The translations under genes and the position numbers were made by a program. 64,000 nucleotides of DNA, taken from positions 1-64,000 of the forward strand of contig CALMUT010000227.1 in NCBI GenBank assembly GCA_937872925.1, written 5' to 3'. The DNA comes from an uncultured Myxococcales bacterium. Its GTDB lineage: Bacteria; Myxococcota_A; Polyangia; Polyangiales; Polyangiaceae. This document shows, piece by piece, positions 43,395 to 51,720 of the stretch. How positions within the stretch are numbered: the stretch's first letter is position 1; the number at the start of each line of letters is the position of its first letter. A model generated the notes under the pieces. It saw only the letters and a list, made by a program, of their open reading frames with translations. It made no database searches and was not told the DNA's origin.

Positions 43395-44572
43395 AAGGCT
43401 ACTACGGGCAGTTCGGTGGGAGATTCGTGGCGGAGACGTTGGTGCCCGCCCTCGAAGAACTCGAAGCAGCCGTTGACCGCGTGGTGCTCAGTGAAGAGTT
43501 CCAAGCAGAATGGCGCGCGCTGCTTAGCCACTACGTGGGGCGACCCACGCCGCTGACCGAAGCCAAGCGTTTGTGCGTTGCGCTATCGGGGCACGTGGCT
43601 ACGCTGGCTCTCAAGCGGGAAGATCTGTGTCACACCGGCGCTCACAAGATCAACAACGCGCTGGGCCAAGTGCTTCTCGCCAAGCGCCTCGGCAAGACCC
43701 GCATCATCGCCGAGACGGGCGCGGGGCAGCACGGTGTTGCAACGGCGACGGCCTCCGCCGTGCTGGATCTTCCTTGCGAAGTCTATATGGGCGAAGAAGA
43801 CGTGCGCCGGCAAGCACCCAATGTCCTGCGCATGCAAATGCTCGGAGCGCGGGTCGTGCCGGTGAAGAGCGGTTCGCGCACGCTCAAAGACGCCATGAAC
43901 GAAGCGTTGCGGGACTGGGTCACAAATGTGCATACCACGCACTATTGCGTCGGCTCCGCCGCAGGCCCCCATCCCTATCCGGCTTTGGTAGCGGAGTTGC
44001 AGCGCGTGATTGGAGACGAGGCCCGAGGGCAGTGGTCCGAACGCTTCGGGGGCTTGCCGGACGCGGTGGTCGCCTGCGTCGGAGGCGGTTCCAATGCGAT
44101 CGGCATCTTTCGCGCGTTCATGGACGATGACGTGCGCCTCTACGGCGTCGAAGCCGCGGGCAGCGGGCTCTCCACGGATCGCCACGCGGCGACCCTGACC
44201 CTGGGCCGGGTCGGCGTGCTGCATGGCTCCAAGACGCTGGTCCTTTCCGACGACGACGGCCAAATCCAAGAAGCGCACTCCATCAGTGCCGGGCTCGACT
44301 ATCCCGGCGTGGGTCCCGAGCACGCCGCCCTCAAGGCCAGCGGTCGCGCGCAGTACCTCGCCGTTGCGGACGACGCCGCGCTCGCCGCGGCGCACCAGGT
44401 CGCGCGTTGCGAGGGCATCGTTATCGCGCTCGAGACCGCACATGCTTTTGCCGCGCTGCCGGAAATCGCGGCCCAAGAATCCGCGCGACTCGGGCGGCCC
44501 GCCAACGTCTTGGTCTGTCTGTCCGGGCGCGGCGACAAAGATCTCGAGGCGCTGACGGCGGTGATGCCATGA
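43391..44572 (+). CDS. trpB: Tryptophan synthase beta subunit
   Basis: PLP enzyme joining indole and serine. 393 aa, GTG start in a GTGA overlap. [19 protein letters not shown] contains the PLP Lys (K86), [13 protein letters not shown] the catalytic Glu loop, [14 protein letters not shown] the phosphate cradle, CLSGRGDKD the Ser that meets the pyridine nitrogen. It is the TrpB1 type, matching the adjacent trpA. Confidence 0.97.
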   Translation: MKGYYGQFGGRFVAETLVPALEELEAAVDRVVLSEEFQAEWRALLSHYVGRPTPLTEAKRLCVALSGHVATLALKREDLCHTGAHKINNALGQVLLAKRLGKTRIIAETGAGQHGVATATASAVLDLPCEVYMGEEDVRRQAPNVLRMQMLGARVVPVKSGSRTLKDAMNEALRDWVTNVHTTHYCVGSAAGPHPYPALVAELQRVIGDEARGQWSERFGGLPDAVVACVGGGSNAIGIFRAFMDDDVRLYGVEAAGSGLSTDRHAATLTLGRVGVLHGSKTLVLSDDDGQIQEAHSISAGLDYPGVGPEHAALKASGRAQYLAVADDAALAAAHQVARCEGIVIALETAHAFAALPEIAAQESARLGRPANVLVCLSGRGDKDLEALTAVMP

Positions 44573-45378
44573 GCGTTGTCCGCATCGAGCAGTGCTTTGC
44601 GGCTTGCAAAGCCGAGGGTCGTCCCGCCCTGATCGCCTACCTGACGATTGGCGATCCCAGCGTGGAGGATTCGCTGGCTTGCGCCCGAGCGGCCCTTTCG
44701 GCTGGCGCGGACATCTTGGAGTTGGGGGTGCCGTTTTCGGATCCGTCGGCGGACGGGCCTACGATCGCGGAAGCAAGCCAACGTGCCATCGCCGGTGGCG
44801 GCAGCCTGCGCGCGGCCCTCGCCCTCGCCACGGAGCTGCGCAAAGACTCCGACGCGCCTTTGGTGCTGTTCACCTACGTCAATCCGGTGATCGCCTTCGG
44901 CGAAGCGCAGCTGCCCGCCGCGGCTGCCGCGGCGGGCATCGACGCATTGCTGCTCGTGGATTTGCCGCCAGAAGAAGGTGCGGAACTGCGTCAAGGTTGT
45001 CGCGACCGAGAGCTGGCGGTGATTCCGCTGCTCGCTCCCACCACCCCGCCGGAGCGCGCTGCGATCTTGCTGCGTGACGCCCGGGGCTTCGCCTACTACG
45101 TGTCGGTCACGGGCGTCACGGGCACGGGTAGCGCGCCTCTGGCGCAAGCCGCCAGCGCCGCCAATGCGCTCTCCCAGGCGCACTCACTGCCCGTTGTCGT
45201 CGGCTTCGGCGTGGATTCTGCGACGAAGGCCGAGGCCCTGGCCCGGGCCGGCGTCGGCGGGGTCGTCGTCGGCAGCGCCATCGTCCGTCAGATCGCCTCC
45301 GCAACGACGCGCGCAGAGCGCGTCGACGGGGTCCGAAACCTTGTCGCGCAGCTTCGTGCGGCGCTGCAAGCCCGCTAG
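44569..45378 (+). CDS. trpA: Tryptophan synthase alpha subunit
   Basis: Cleaves indole-3-glycerol phosphate to indole, which is channelled to TrpB. 269-aa TIM barrel. Catalytic Glu and Asp in [18 protein letters not shown], phosphate loop in [12 protein letters not shown] and [19 protein letters not shown] overlap with trpB; last gene of the operon, 10 bases from the convergent terC stop. Confidence 0.96.
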   Translation: MSVVRIEQCFAACKAEGRPALIAYLTIGDPSVEDSLACARAALSAGADILELGVPFSDPSADGPTIAEASQRAIAGGGSLRAALALATELRKDSDAPLVLFTYVNPVIAFGEAQLPAAAAAAGIDALLLVDLPPEEGAELRQGCRDRELAVIPLLAPTTPPERAAILLRDARGFAYYVSVTGVTGTGSAPLAQAASAANALSQAHSLPVVVGFGVDSATKAEALARAGVGGVVVGSAIVRQIASATTRAERVDGVRNLVAQLRAALQAR

Positions 45379-45388
45379 TGCCCTGGCA

Positions 45389-46342
45389 CTATTCAGAGAT
45401 GCGCACCGGCGCAACTGCAGGCTTCGGCGCGCGCAGTAGAGATGCGACCACCGCGGTGGTCAAGATACCCAAGATCACGCCCAGAGACACACCGATGGGG
45501 ATCTTGTAGACGCCAAGCATCAGCATTTTCGCGCCGACGAAGACCAAGACTGCAGACAACCCCACTTTGAGATAGACGAACTTGGTCACGACGCTGGCGA
45601 GCACGAAGTAAAGCGAGCGCAAGCCCAGGATGGCAAAGATATTCGATGTAAACACGATGAATGGGTCTTTGGTGATGGCAAAGACGGCAGGGATCGAGTC
45701 GACCGCAAAGATGACGTCCGAGACCTCCACGGCGACCAGGGCGAGTAGCAGCGGGGTTGCGAGTCGCTTGCCGTTCTCGACGACCACAAAGCGCTCACCA
45801 CGCAGCGACGGCGTCACCGGGATCAGGCGGCGGAACAGGCGTACGACTGGGTTCTTTTCCGGGTTCGGCGTCTCGTCGCGCTGCAGCAAGAGTTTGATTC
45901 CGGTGATGGCCAGAATGCCGCCGAACACATAGATCGCCCAGTGGAAGCGCTGCAGAAACGCGCCGCCAATGACAATGAAGAGTGCACGCATCAAGAGCGC
46001 CCCGAGCACGCCCCAAAAAAGGACCCGATGTTGGTAGATGGCCGGGATGCCGAAGGTCGTGAAGATCACGATGAATACGAAGATGTTGTCGACGGAAAGC
46101 GCCTTTTCGACCACGTAGCCCGTGGCGAACTCCATCGCGCGCTCCGTGCCGAATAAGGCGTAGACGCCAACGCCGAAGGCAGCGGCAAAGGCCACCCAGA
46201 CGAGGCTCCAGACCGCGGCCTCTTTGAAGCCCACTTCGTGGGAGTTGCGATGAAACACCCCCAGGTCGAAGGCAAGCATGACCACGACGAACAGCACGAA
46301 TCCTGCCCAGAGCAGCGGACTGCCCACGGTTTCAAAGCTCAC
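45389..46342 (-). CDS. TerC/Alx family integral membrane protein
   Basis: 317 aa from GTG 46342, which has AAGGGG five bases upstream; a longer frame to 46435 lacks such a site. Eight to nine helices. Family signatures: VEKALSVDNIFVFIVIF, EVSDVIFAVDSIPAVFAIT and NIFAILGLRSLYFVLA, with the conserved acidic residues inside membrane helices. Members are linked to Mn export or metal/tellurite resistance (Alx, TerC). Divergent from an NhaR-type regulator, which may control it (inference from position). Confidence 0.88.
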   Translation of the reverse strand: MSFETVGSPLLWAGFVLFVVVMLAFDLGVFHRNSHEVGFKEAAVWSLVWVAFAAAFGVGVYALFGTERAMEFATGYVVEKALSVDNIFVFIVIFTTFGIPAIYQHRVLFWGVLGALLMRALFIVIGGAFLQRFHWAIYVFGGILAITGIKLLLQRDETPNPEKNPVVRLFRRLIPVTPSLRGERFVVVENGKRLATPLLLALVAVEVSDVIFAVDSIPAVFAITKDPFIVFTSNIFAILGLRSLYFVLASVVTKFVYLKVGLSAVLVFVGAKMLMLGVYKIPIGVSLGVILGILTTAVVASLLRAPKPAVAPVRISE

Positions 46343-46428
46343 GCTGGCCCCTTGGCAAGACGGATCGACATCAACGGTTCTCCTGGTCCCAGTTGGGGAC
46401 TCGGGTACTTTGGGGCCGGGCCTAACTG

Positions 46429-46474
46429 TCGACAATTACATAATTTAGTAGATAACTGTTGGTATTCCCAACAG
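46429..46474 (+). promoter_or_regulatory. AT-rich divergent control region with LysR-type dyad upstream of the nhaR-like gene
   Basis: A -35-like TCGACA (46429-46434) and weak TAACTG (46453-46458) at 18-base spacing are followed by a perfect inverted repeat CTGTTGG-TATTC-CCAACAG (46456-46474), ten bases before the regulator start. Within it TTGGTATTCCCAA fits the T-N11-A dyad of LysR-type regulators. The patch is strikingly AT-rich against its surroundings. Autoregulation and control of divergent terC are plausible. Confidence 0.5.
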
Positions 46475-46483
46475 AATGGCTGG

Positions 46484-47395
46484 ATGGAATGGGTGAACTA
46501 CCACCACTTGCTGTACTTCTGGATGGTCGCGCGGGAAGGCGGCTTGGTCCCAGCCGCGCAACAGCTCAAGCTCTCGCACTCCACCCTCAGCACCCAGATC
46601 AAAAGCCTGGAGCAAAGCCTGGGGCAAGAGCTGTTCACCAAGGTCGGCCGCAAGCTGGCGTTGACCGAGGCCGGTCACGTTGCCTATCGCTACGCTGACG
46701 AGATATTTAGCCTCGGCCGTGAAATGGTCGACACGGTAAAAGGTCGCGCGCGAGGCCAACCGTTGCGTTTGCATGTGGGCATCGCCGATGTCGTGCCCAA
46801 GTTGATCGTGCGGCGCCTACTTGAACCCGCCCTGAAGTTGGCTGAGCCAGTGCGACTGATCTGTCGCGAAGACGATCATGACAGGCTCGTCGCCGAACTA
46901 GACTTGCATACGCTGCACCTCGTCATATCTGACGCGCCCGTGTCGCCGGGCAATCGGGTCCGCGCCCATAGCCACTTGCTGGGTGAATCGGGCGTCAGCT
47001 TCTTCGGCACACCGCCCCTGGTACGGGCGCACCGGCGCAAGTTTCCTGATTCCTTGAACGACGCTCCGCTGCTGTTGCCCATGGAAAACCTGACGCTCCG
47101 ACGATCCCTCAACCGCTGGTTCGAAAGTCGCTGCATCACACCACAGGTGGTGGCGGAGTTCGAAGACAGCGCACTGCTGAAAGTTTTTGGAGCTGCGGGG
47201 CGAGGCCTATTCCCGGCGCCGACTGCTGTGGCCACGGAAGTCATGGCCCAATACGGCGTCAAACCCTTGGGGGCCGCAGACGGCGTTCGCGAGCGCTTTT
47301 ACGCCATTTCCGCGGAACGACGTGTGAGTCACCCTGCTGTCTTGGCGATTCTGGACGGTGCGCGCACGGAGCTGTTTTCCGAGCAGGGGCCCTAG
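46484..47395 (+). CDS. NhaR-like LysR-family transcriptional regulator
   Basis: 303 aa. MEWVNYHHLLYFWMVAREGG and LVPAAQQLKLSHSTLSTQIK form the winged HTH, with the NYHHLLYFW opening and overall length typical of the NhaR branch. The effector domain follows (LRLHVGIADVVPKLIVRRLL, then LVISDAPVSPGNRVRAH). E. coli NhaR activates a Na+/H+ antiporter gene; here the divergent neighbour is terC, so the target may differ. The dyad just upstream is its likely binding site. Confidence 0.88.
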   Translation: MEWVNYHHLLYFWMVAREGGLVPAAQQLKLSHSTLSTQIKSLEQSLGQELFTKVGRKLALTEAGHVAYRYADEIFSLGREMVDTVKGRARGQPLRLHVGIADVVPKLIVRRLLEPALKLAEPVRLICREDDHDRLVAELDLHTLHLVISDAPVSPGNRVRAHSHLLGESGVSFFGTPPLVRAHRRKFPDSLNDAPLLLPMENLTLRRSLNRWFESRCITPQVVAEFEDSALLKVFGAAGRGLFPAPTAVATEVMAQYGVKPLGAADGVRERFYAISAERRVSHPAVLAILDGARTELFSEQGP

Positions 47396-47444
47396 GGGAT
47401 CCCGCGGGCCTGCGCGCCGTGGTTGCTCGAGCGCACCTGGCGCC

Positions 47445-47984
47445 CTAGCGCGGTCTTACGAGTTCCGCGAGTTCGAATAGGTGGGGGTCGGCGGCGCCGA
47501 GTTTTCGCACGGCGTCGGCGAGTTCCAGCACGTACTGTTGGTTGTCGCCGCTCGGTCCGCTGGCACTCAGCACCTGGCGCGCGATGTCTTGAAGGGGAGC
47601 TGGGCCCAAGAAATTGTCGTTGTCGGGCGTTGCTACGTAAACCAAGCCCGAGTCCGTCAGGGGCGCATCGTCGCGTCCGTACAGCGGAAGCCGAAGCCGG
47701 GTGTAGCCGCCCTGTTCGCGATGCTCAAGGGTCGCCAGCACTTGCTCTCGATGCTCCGGAGCGACCGCATAGGCCATGCCCCAACAGCGCGCGCCCGCTT
47801 CGTCGATCAACGTCACGACGCGTCCCGGCGCGCCGGGCACACCGCGATGGTCGGTGGATCCCTGCCAGAAGCGCCGCACGTAGCCGAGCACACAGGCTGG
47901 TTCGCGACGCGCGAAGGGGAACGCCGGCCGCCACACCAGCGAGCCGTAGCCGAAGATCCAGGTTTCTTTCGTCGAGGCCGCCAC
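47445..47984 (-). CDS. ChaC-like gamma-glutamylcyclotransferase
   Basis: 179 aa from GTG 47984. IFGYGSLVWRPAFPF is the substrate loop of the family, RRFWQGSTDHRGVPGAPGRVV is diagnostic of the ChaC (glutathione-specific) branch, and the Glu in LATLEHREQGGYTR is the expected catalytic acid. It would release 5-oxoproline and Cys-Gly from glutathione. No ribosome site is obvious. Stand-alone, 50 bases upstream of the next minus-strand gene. Confidence 0.9.
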   Translation of the reverse strand: MAASTKETWIFGYGSLVWRPAFPFARREPACVLGYVRRFWQGSTDHRGVPGAPGRVVTLIDEAGARCWGMAYAVAPEHREQVLATLEHREQGGYTRLRLPLYGRDDAPLTDSGLVYVATPDNDNFLGPAPLQDIARQVLSASGPSGDNQQYVLELADAVRKLGAADPHLFELAELVRPR

Positions 47985-48034
47985 GCCAGGGAGAATAGCG
48001 CGAGTCCGAGGACCGCATGGCAGGGACGCCGGGG

Positions 48035-49117
48035 TCAGGGGGCTTGGGCGGAAAGCTCTGTCAAGGCTTTGGCCACCAAGGTTCGCAGTTCCGGATCTTT
48101 CAACTCGGCCAGGCCTTTCAGATCCCGCACCTTGCCCAGGCGCTCTGCCACGCGCATGCCCAGGTAGTAACCCATGCGCGGCGGAATGTCGCTGCGGCCA
48201 CCGCTGCCGCGGAAGTAGTCGCGGTAGGTGACTTCGTCAGACGAATCGAGTTGCGCCAGGAACTCTCGCGCTAGCTGAGCTTCCTTTGCCATTCCGAAGC
48301 GCATCATCTCGTCGCTCAAGGTCAGTTGCTTAGCGCTGGCGTTCGGGTTGAGCTTCTTTGCGACGAAGACGGCCAGTCCTTCGAACCACAGCGGCTGGTA
48401 CAGCTTGGGCGCGGCGGATTCGTCGAGGGCGAGCTTTTCAAAGTGATACACGTGGAACAATTCGTGATGGAAGAGAGGCTCGAGGTTGGCGTCGTCGGCG
48501 TAAAGCTTGGCGATCTTGTCGACGCCGAACATCAGTGCCATCTGCCCATCGACGTTGCGGATGGCTCCGTCGAAGGCGTCGAGGGAGACCGAGAAGATGA
48601 CCCGGCCGTTCCACTTGAAATCGGGAAAGTGCGCCGCAAACGTCTGCTGATAGCGGCCCAGATCTGCAGTGATGGACGCCGACACCCGCTGCATCACCGG
48701 GATGTGCGCTGGAAGTTCCTTCAAGAAGGCGTCGATCCGCGCCGGCAAGTCGACGGGCTTGGTTGGGTCTCGGGAAATGACGTTGTCGCCAAAGAAGCTG
48801 GGGTGCTTCGCGATCACCAATTCGCGAAACAGCTTGGCTTGCTTCTGCGGCGGCTCGGCTTTCGCCTGCTGCCAGAAGTCCCAGAACGCGGGCATGGCGT
48901 TTTCGATGCGGTACCCCGGCGCAGCCTTCGCCGCCGCGTCGGGCGCGGTCACTGCGGCCGCCGGCGCTTGCTGGACGCCAGGCGCCGCTGCCGGCGGCTT
49001 CCCTGGCCCGCTGGCATTGCCGCAAGCCCCCACCCAAAACACCAGCAACCCGGCCCCGCCCCGCGCCCACGTCCCGCGCCGCCCCTCGCGAAAGGCCGAT
49101 GACGTCCGCACCGCCAC
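48035..49117 (-). CDS. Lipoprotein zinc metallopeptidase-like protein (HExxH)
   Basis: 360 aa from GTG 49117 (a GTG at 49111 is equally possible). Signal with VGAC as lipobox, Ala/Pro-rich linker, then a helical catalytic domain with FHHELFHVYHFEKLAL: an HExxH zinc site followed by LYQPLWFEGLAVFVAKKL, whose EGLA has the Glu that serves as third ligand in gluzincins. This resembles the DUF2268-type predicted proteases. The frame is open upstream only because of the low-complexity GERG tract. Probably acts in the periplasm; substrate unknown. Confidence 0.72.
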   Translation of the reverse strand: MAVRTSSAFREGRRGTWARGGAGLLVFWVGACGNASGPGKPPAAAPGVQQAPAAAVTAPDAAAKAAPGYRIENAMPAFWDFWQQAKAEPPQKQAKLFRELVIAKHPSFFGDNVISRDPTKPVDLPARIDAFLKELPAHIPVMQRVSASITADLGRYQQTFAAHFPDFKWNGRVIFSVSLDAFDGAIRNVDGQMALMFGVDKIAKLYADDANLEPLFHHELFHVYHFEKLALDESAAPKLYQPLWFEGLAVFVAKKLNPNASAKQLTLSDEMMRFGMAKEAQLAREFLAQLDSSDEVTYRDYFRGSGGRSDIPPRMGYYLGMRVAERLGKVRDLKGLAELKDPELRTLVAKALTELSAQAP

Positions 49118-49136
49118 ATCCCCCCAAAAACCCCCG

Positions 49137-49222
49137 ATCTCGCCCCCGCGCTCGCCCCCGTTCCCGCTCCCGCGCTCACTCCCGCGCTCGCGCTCGCCCC
49201 CGTTCCCGCGCTCGCCCACGAA
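49137..49222. repeat. Low-complexity C/G tract with repeated CGCTCGCCCCCGTTCCCGC units
   Basis: Short imperfect repeats of CCCGCGCTCGC and CGCTCGCCCCCGTTCCCGC, the latter appearing essentially twice, fill the gap between the metallopeptidase gene and hppA. Translated on the minus strand it would give Gly/Glu/Arg-only sequence, so I treat it as non-coding. It sits exactly where a terminator or promoter would be expected. Confidence 0.6.
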
Positions 49223-49224
49223 CC

Positions 49225-51720
49225 TCATTCCGCCGCGGCCGGTTCCGGCGTCGCCTTCTTCGCCGCGGGTGCCGCCGGTCCTGCGGAGTGGATGCGCATG
49301 GCATAGAAGCTGCGCCAGACGAAGACCAACGTCAGCACGAAGAAGACGCCGGCCAGGGCACTACTGACGCCGCTACTCAGTTGTAGCGCGAGTTCAACGG
49401 CCAGCAGACCGAAGAGGGTGGTGAACTTGATCACCGGGTTCATCGCCACGCTGCTGGTATCCTTGAAGGGATCGCCCACGGTGTCGCCCACGATCACGGC
49501 ATCGTGCAGCGCTGAGCCCTTTTCTTTTAGTTCCACCTCCACGATCTTCTTCGCGTTGTCCCAGGCGCCACCTGCGTTGGCCATGAACAGGGCTTGAAAC
49601 AATCCGAAGAGCGCGATGCTGATCAGGTAGCCGATGAAGAAGAAGGGTTCGGCGCAGGCGAAAGCCAGGGTACCGAAGAAGATGGCTAGGAAGATGTTGA
49701 ACATGCCCTTTTGGGCGTAGGTCGTGCAGATCTCCACGACCTTCTTGCTGTCCGCCAGGTTGGCTTTGAGCACTTCGCTGTCGAGCCGGATGTTCTTTTT
49801 GATGAATTCGACGGCGCGATAGGCCCCGGTAGTGACGGCTTGGGTCGAGGCTCCGGTGAACCAATAGATCATCGCGCCGCCAGCAATCAGCCCCAGGAAG
49901 AACGGTGGGTGCAAAACGGACAGTTTGGCCAGGTCTGCTTTGAGTCCGTCCGTCAGCACGACGATGATACTGAAGATCATGGTCGTAGCGCCGACCACGG
50001 CGGTGCCGATGAGTACGGGCTTGGCAGTGGCCTTGAAGGTGTTGCCGGCGCCGTCGTTCTCTTCGAGCATGTGTTTGGCACGGGCCCAGGAAACGTCGAT
50101 TCCAAAGTCCCGCTTGAGCTCGGCGTCGATGTCTTCGATGCTCTCGATCATCGACAGCTCGTAGACGCTTTGGGCGTTGTCGGTGACGGGACCGTAGCTG
50201 TCCACGGCGATGGTGACCGGCCCCATGCCCAGGAAACCGAAGGCCACCAGACCGAAGGCAAAGACGGCCGGGGCGATCATCAGTTCGCCCAGGCCTTCGT
50301 TGGATACGAAGTAGCTGGCGCCCGTCAACGCGATCAGCACCATGCCTAGCCAGAACGCGCTGAAGTTGCCGGCGGTGAGCCCGGACAAGATGTTGAGAGA
50401 AGCGCCGCCTTCACGCGAGGAAGTCACGACCTCGTCGACGTGTTTGCTCTCCGTCGAGGTGAAGATCTTGACCACTTCCGGGATCACCGCGCCTGCCAGG
50501 GTGCCGCAACTGATGATGATGCTGAGCTTCCACCATAGGCTTGGGTCACCACCCAGATTGGGGATCAGCACGTAGGAAACCAGGAAGGTCAGAGCGATGC
50601 TGACGATCGACGTCAGCCACACCAGCGTGGTCAAGGGGGTTTCGAAGTTGGTCTTGCCGTCTTTCCCGAAGCTGCCTTTCTGGAAGAACTCATTGGCCAG
50701 GTAGCTGGCGCCACTGGCTAGGATCATCACGATGCGCATGGCGAAGATCCAGACCAAGAGTTGCACCTGGAGTAGCTCTTGAGGCACCGCCAGAATGATG
50801 AACGTGATCAGCGCAACGCCGGTGACGCCGTAGGTTTCGAAGCCGTCTGCGGACGGGCCGACGCTGTCGCCAGCGTTGTCGCCGGTGCAATCTGCGATGA
50901 CGCCCGGGTTCCGGACGTCGTCCTCTTTGATCTTGAAGACGATCTTCATCAAATCGCTGCCGATGTCGGCGATCTTTGTGAAGATGCCGCCGGCGATGCG
51001 TAGGGCAGAAGCGGCGAGCGACTCGCCGATGGCAAAACCGATGAAGCAGGGGCCGGCGTAGTCACGGGGAATGAACAGCAAGATGCAGAGCATGATCAGC
51101 AGCTCCACGCTGATCAGTGCCATGCCGATGCTCATGCCGGCTTTGAGGGGAATGGCGTAGAGGGGGTATGGCTTTCCTGCCAGGCTGGCAAAGGCCGTCC
51201 GGGAGTTCGCGAAGGTGTTGATGCGGATGCCGTACCAGGCCACGCCGTAGCTTCCGGCCACCCCGATCAGCGAGAACGCCAGAATGATCAGGACCTTCGC
51301 CGGCCCCATGTCTTGGAGGACCCCGAAGTAGATCACGATGATGGCCCCAATGAAGCCTTCCAGCAGCAGAATGAACTTTCCCTGGGTGACCAAGTAGGTC
51401 TTGCAGGTCTCGTAGATCAGCTCGCTGATCTCGCGCATCGACTTGTGCACGGGTAGGTTCTTCACCTGCAGCAGCGTGACGTAGCCGAACAAGAGTCCGA
51501 GGACGCATACGCCGAGTCCCATCATCAAGAGCGCCTTGCCGCTCATGCCGAGCATCTGCACGGCGCTCAAGTCCGGGAGGATCAGGTTGGCTTCACCGCC
51601 GCCATGCTGGCCGCCCGGCCCGCTAGCAGAGGCGGCGCGTGTGAAGAGCAGCGCACACAGCGTGCCGAGGCTGAAGACGAGGGTTTGACGCAAGCGACGA
51701 AGATTGCCTGGGTGGGACAT
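49225..51720 (-). CDS. hppA: Membrane-bound ion-translocating pyrophosphatase
   Basis: Couples pyrophosphate hydrolysis to H+ (or Na+) pumping. 831 aa from ATG 51720, which has an excellent GGGAGGA ribosome site and is followed by a signal-like segment (LVFSLGTLCALLFTRAASA). About 16 helices. Pyrophosphate-site blocks: RIAGGIFTKIADIGSDLM, EDDVRNPGVIADCTGDNAGD, DGFETYGVTG, and near the end NAGGAWDNAKK plus VGDTVGDPFKDT. The GNTFKATAKP segment has Lys at the position that marks K+-independent enzymes. The canonical DX7KXE motif is altered (DIGSDLMKIVF), as in a divergent subgroup. The reading frame is open upstream into the hybrid kinase. Confidence 0.93.
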   Translation of the reverse strand: MSHPGNLRRLRQTLVFSLGTLCALLFTRAASASGPGGQHGGGEANLILPDLSAVQMLGMSGKALLMMGLGVCVLGLLFGYVTLLQVKNLPVHKSMREISELIYETCKTYLVTQGKFILLLEGFIGAIIVIYFGVLQDMGPAKVLIILAFSLIGVAGSYGVAWYGIRINTFANSRTAFASLAGKPYPLYAIPLKAGMSIGMALISVELLIMLCILLFIPRDYAGPCFIGFAIGESLAASALRIAGGIFTKIADIGSDLMKIVFKIKEDDVRNPGVIADCTGDNAGDSVGPSADGFETYGVTGVALITFIILAVPQELLQVQLLVWIFAMRIVMILASGASYLANEFFQKGSFGKDGKTNFETPLTTLVWLTSIVSIALTFLVSYVLIPNLGGDPSLWWKLSIIISCGTLAGAVIPEVVKIFTSTESKHVDEVVTSSREGGASLNILSGLTAGNFSAFWLGMVLIALTGASYFVSNEGLGELMIAPAVFAFGLVAFGFLGMGPVTIAVDSYGPVTDNAQSVYELSMIESIEDIDAELKRDFGIDVSWARAKHMLEENDGAGNTFKATAKPVLIGTAVVGATTMIFSIIVVLTDGLKADLAKLSVLHPPFFLGLIAGGAMIYWFTGASTQAVTTGAYRAVEFIKKNIRLDSEVLKANLADSKKVVEICTTYAQKGMFNIFLAIFFGTLAFACAEPFFFIGYLISIALFGLFQALFMANAGGAWDNAKKIVEVELKEKGSALHDAVIVGDTVGDPFKDTSSVAMNPVIKFTTLFGLLAVELALQLSSGVSSALAGVFFVLTLVFVWRSFYAMRIHSAGPAAPAAKKATPEPAAAE

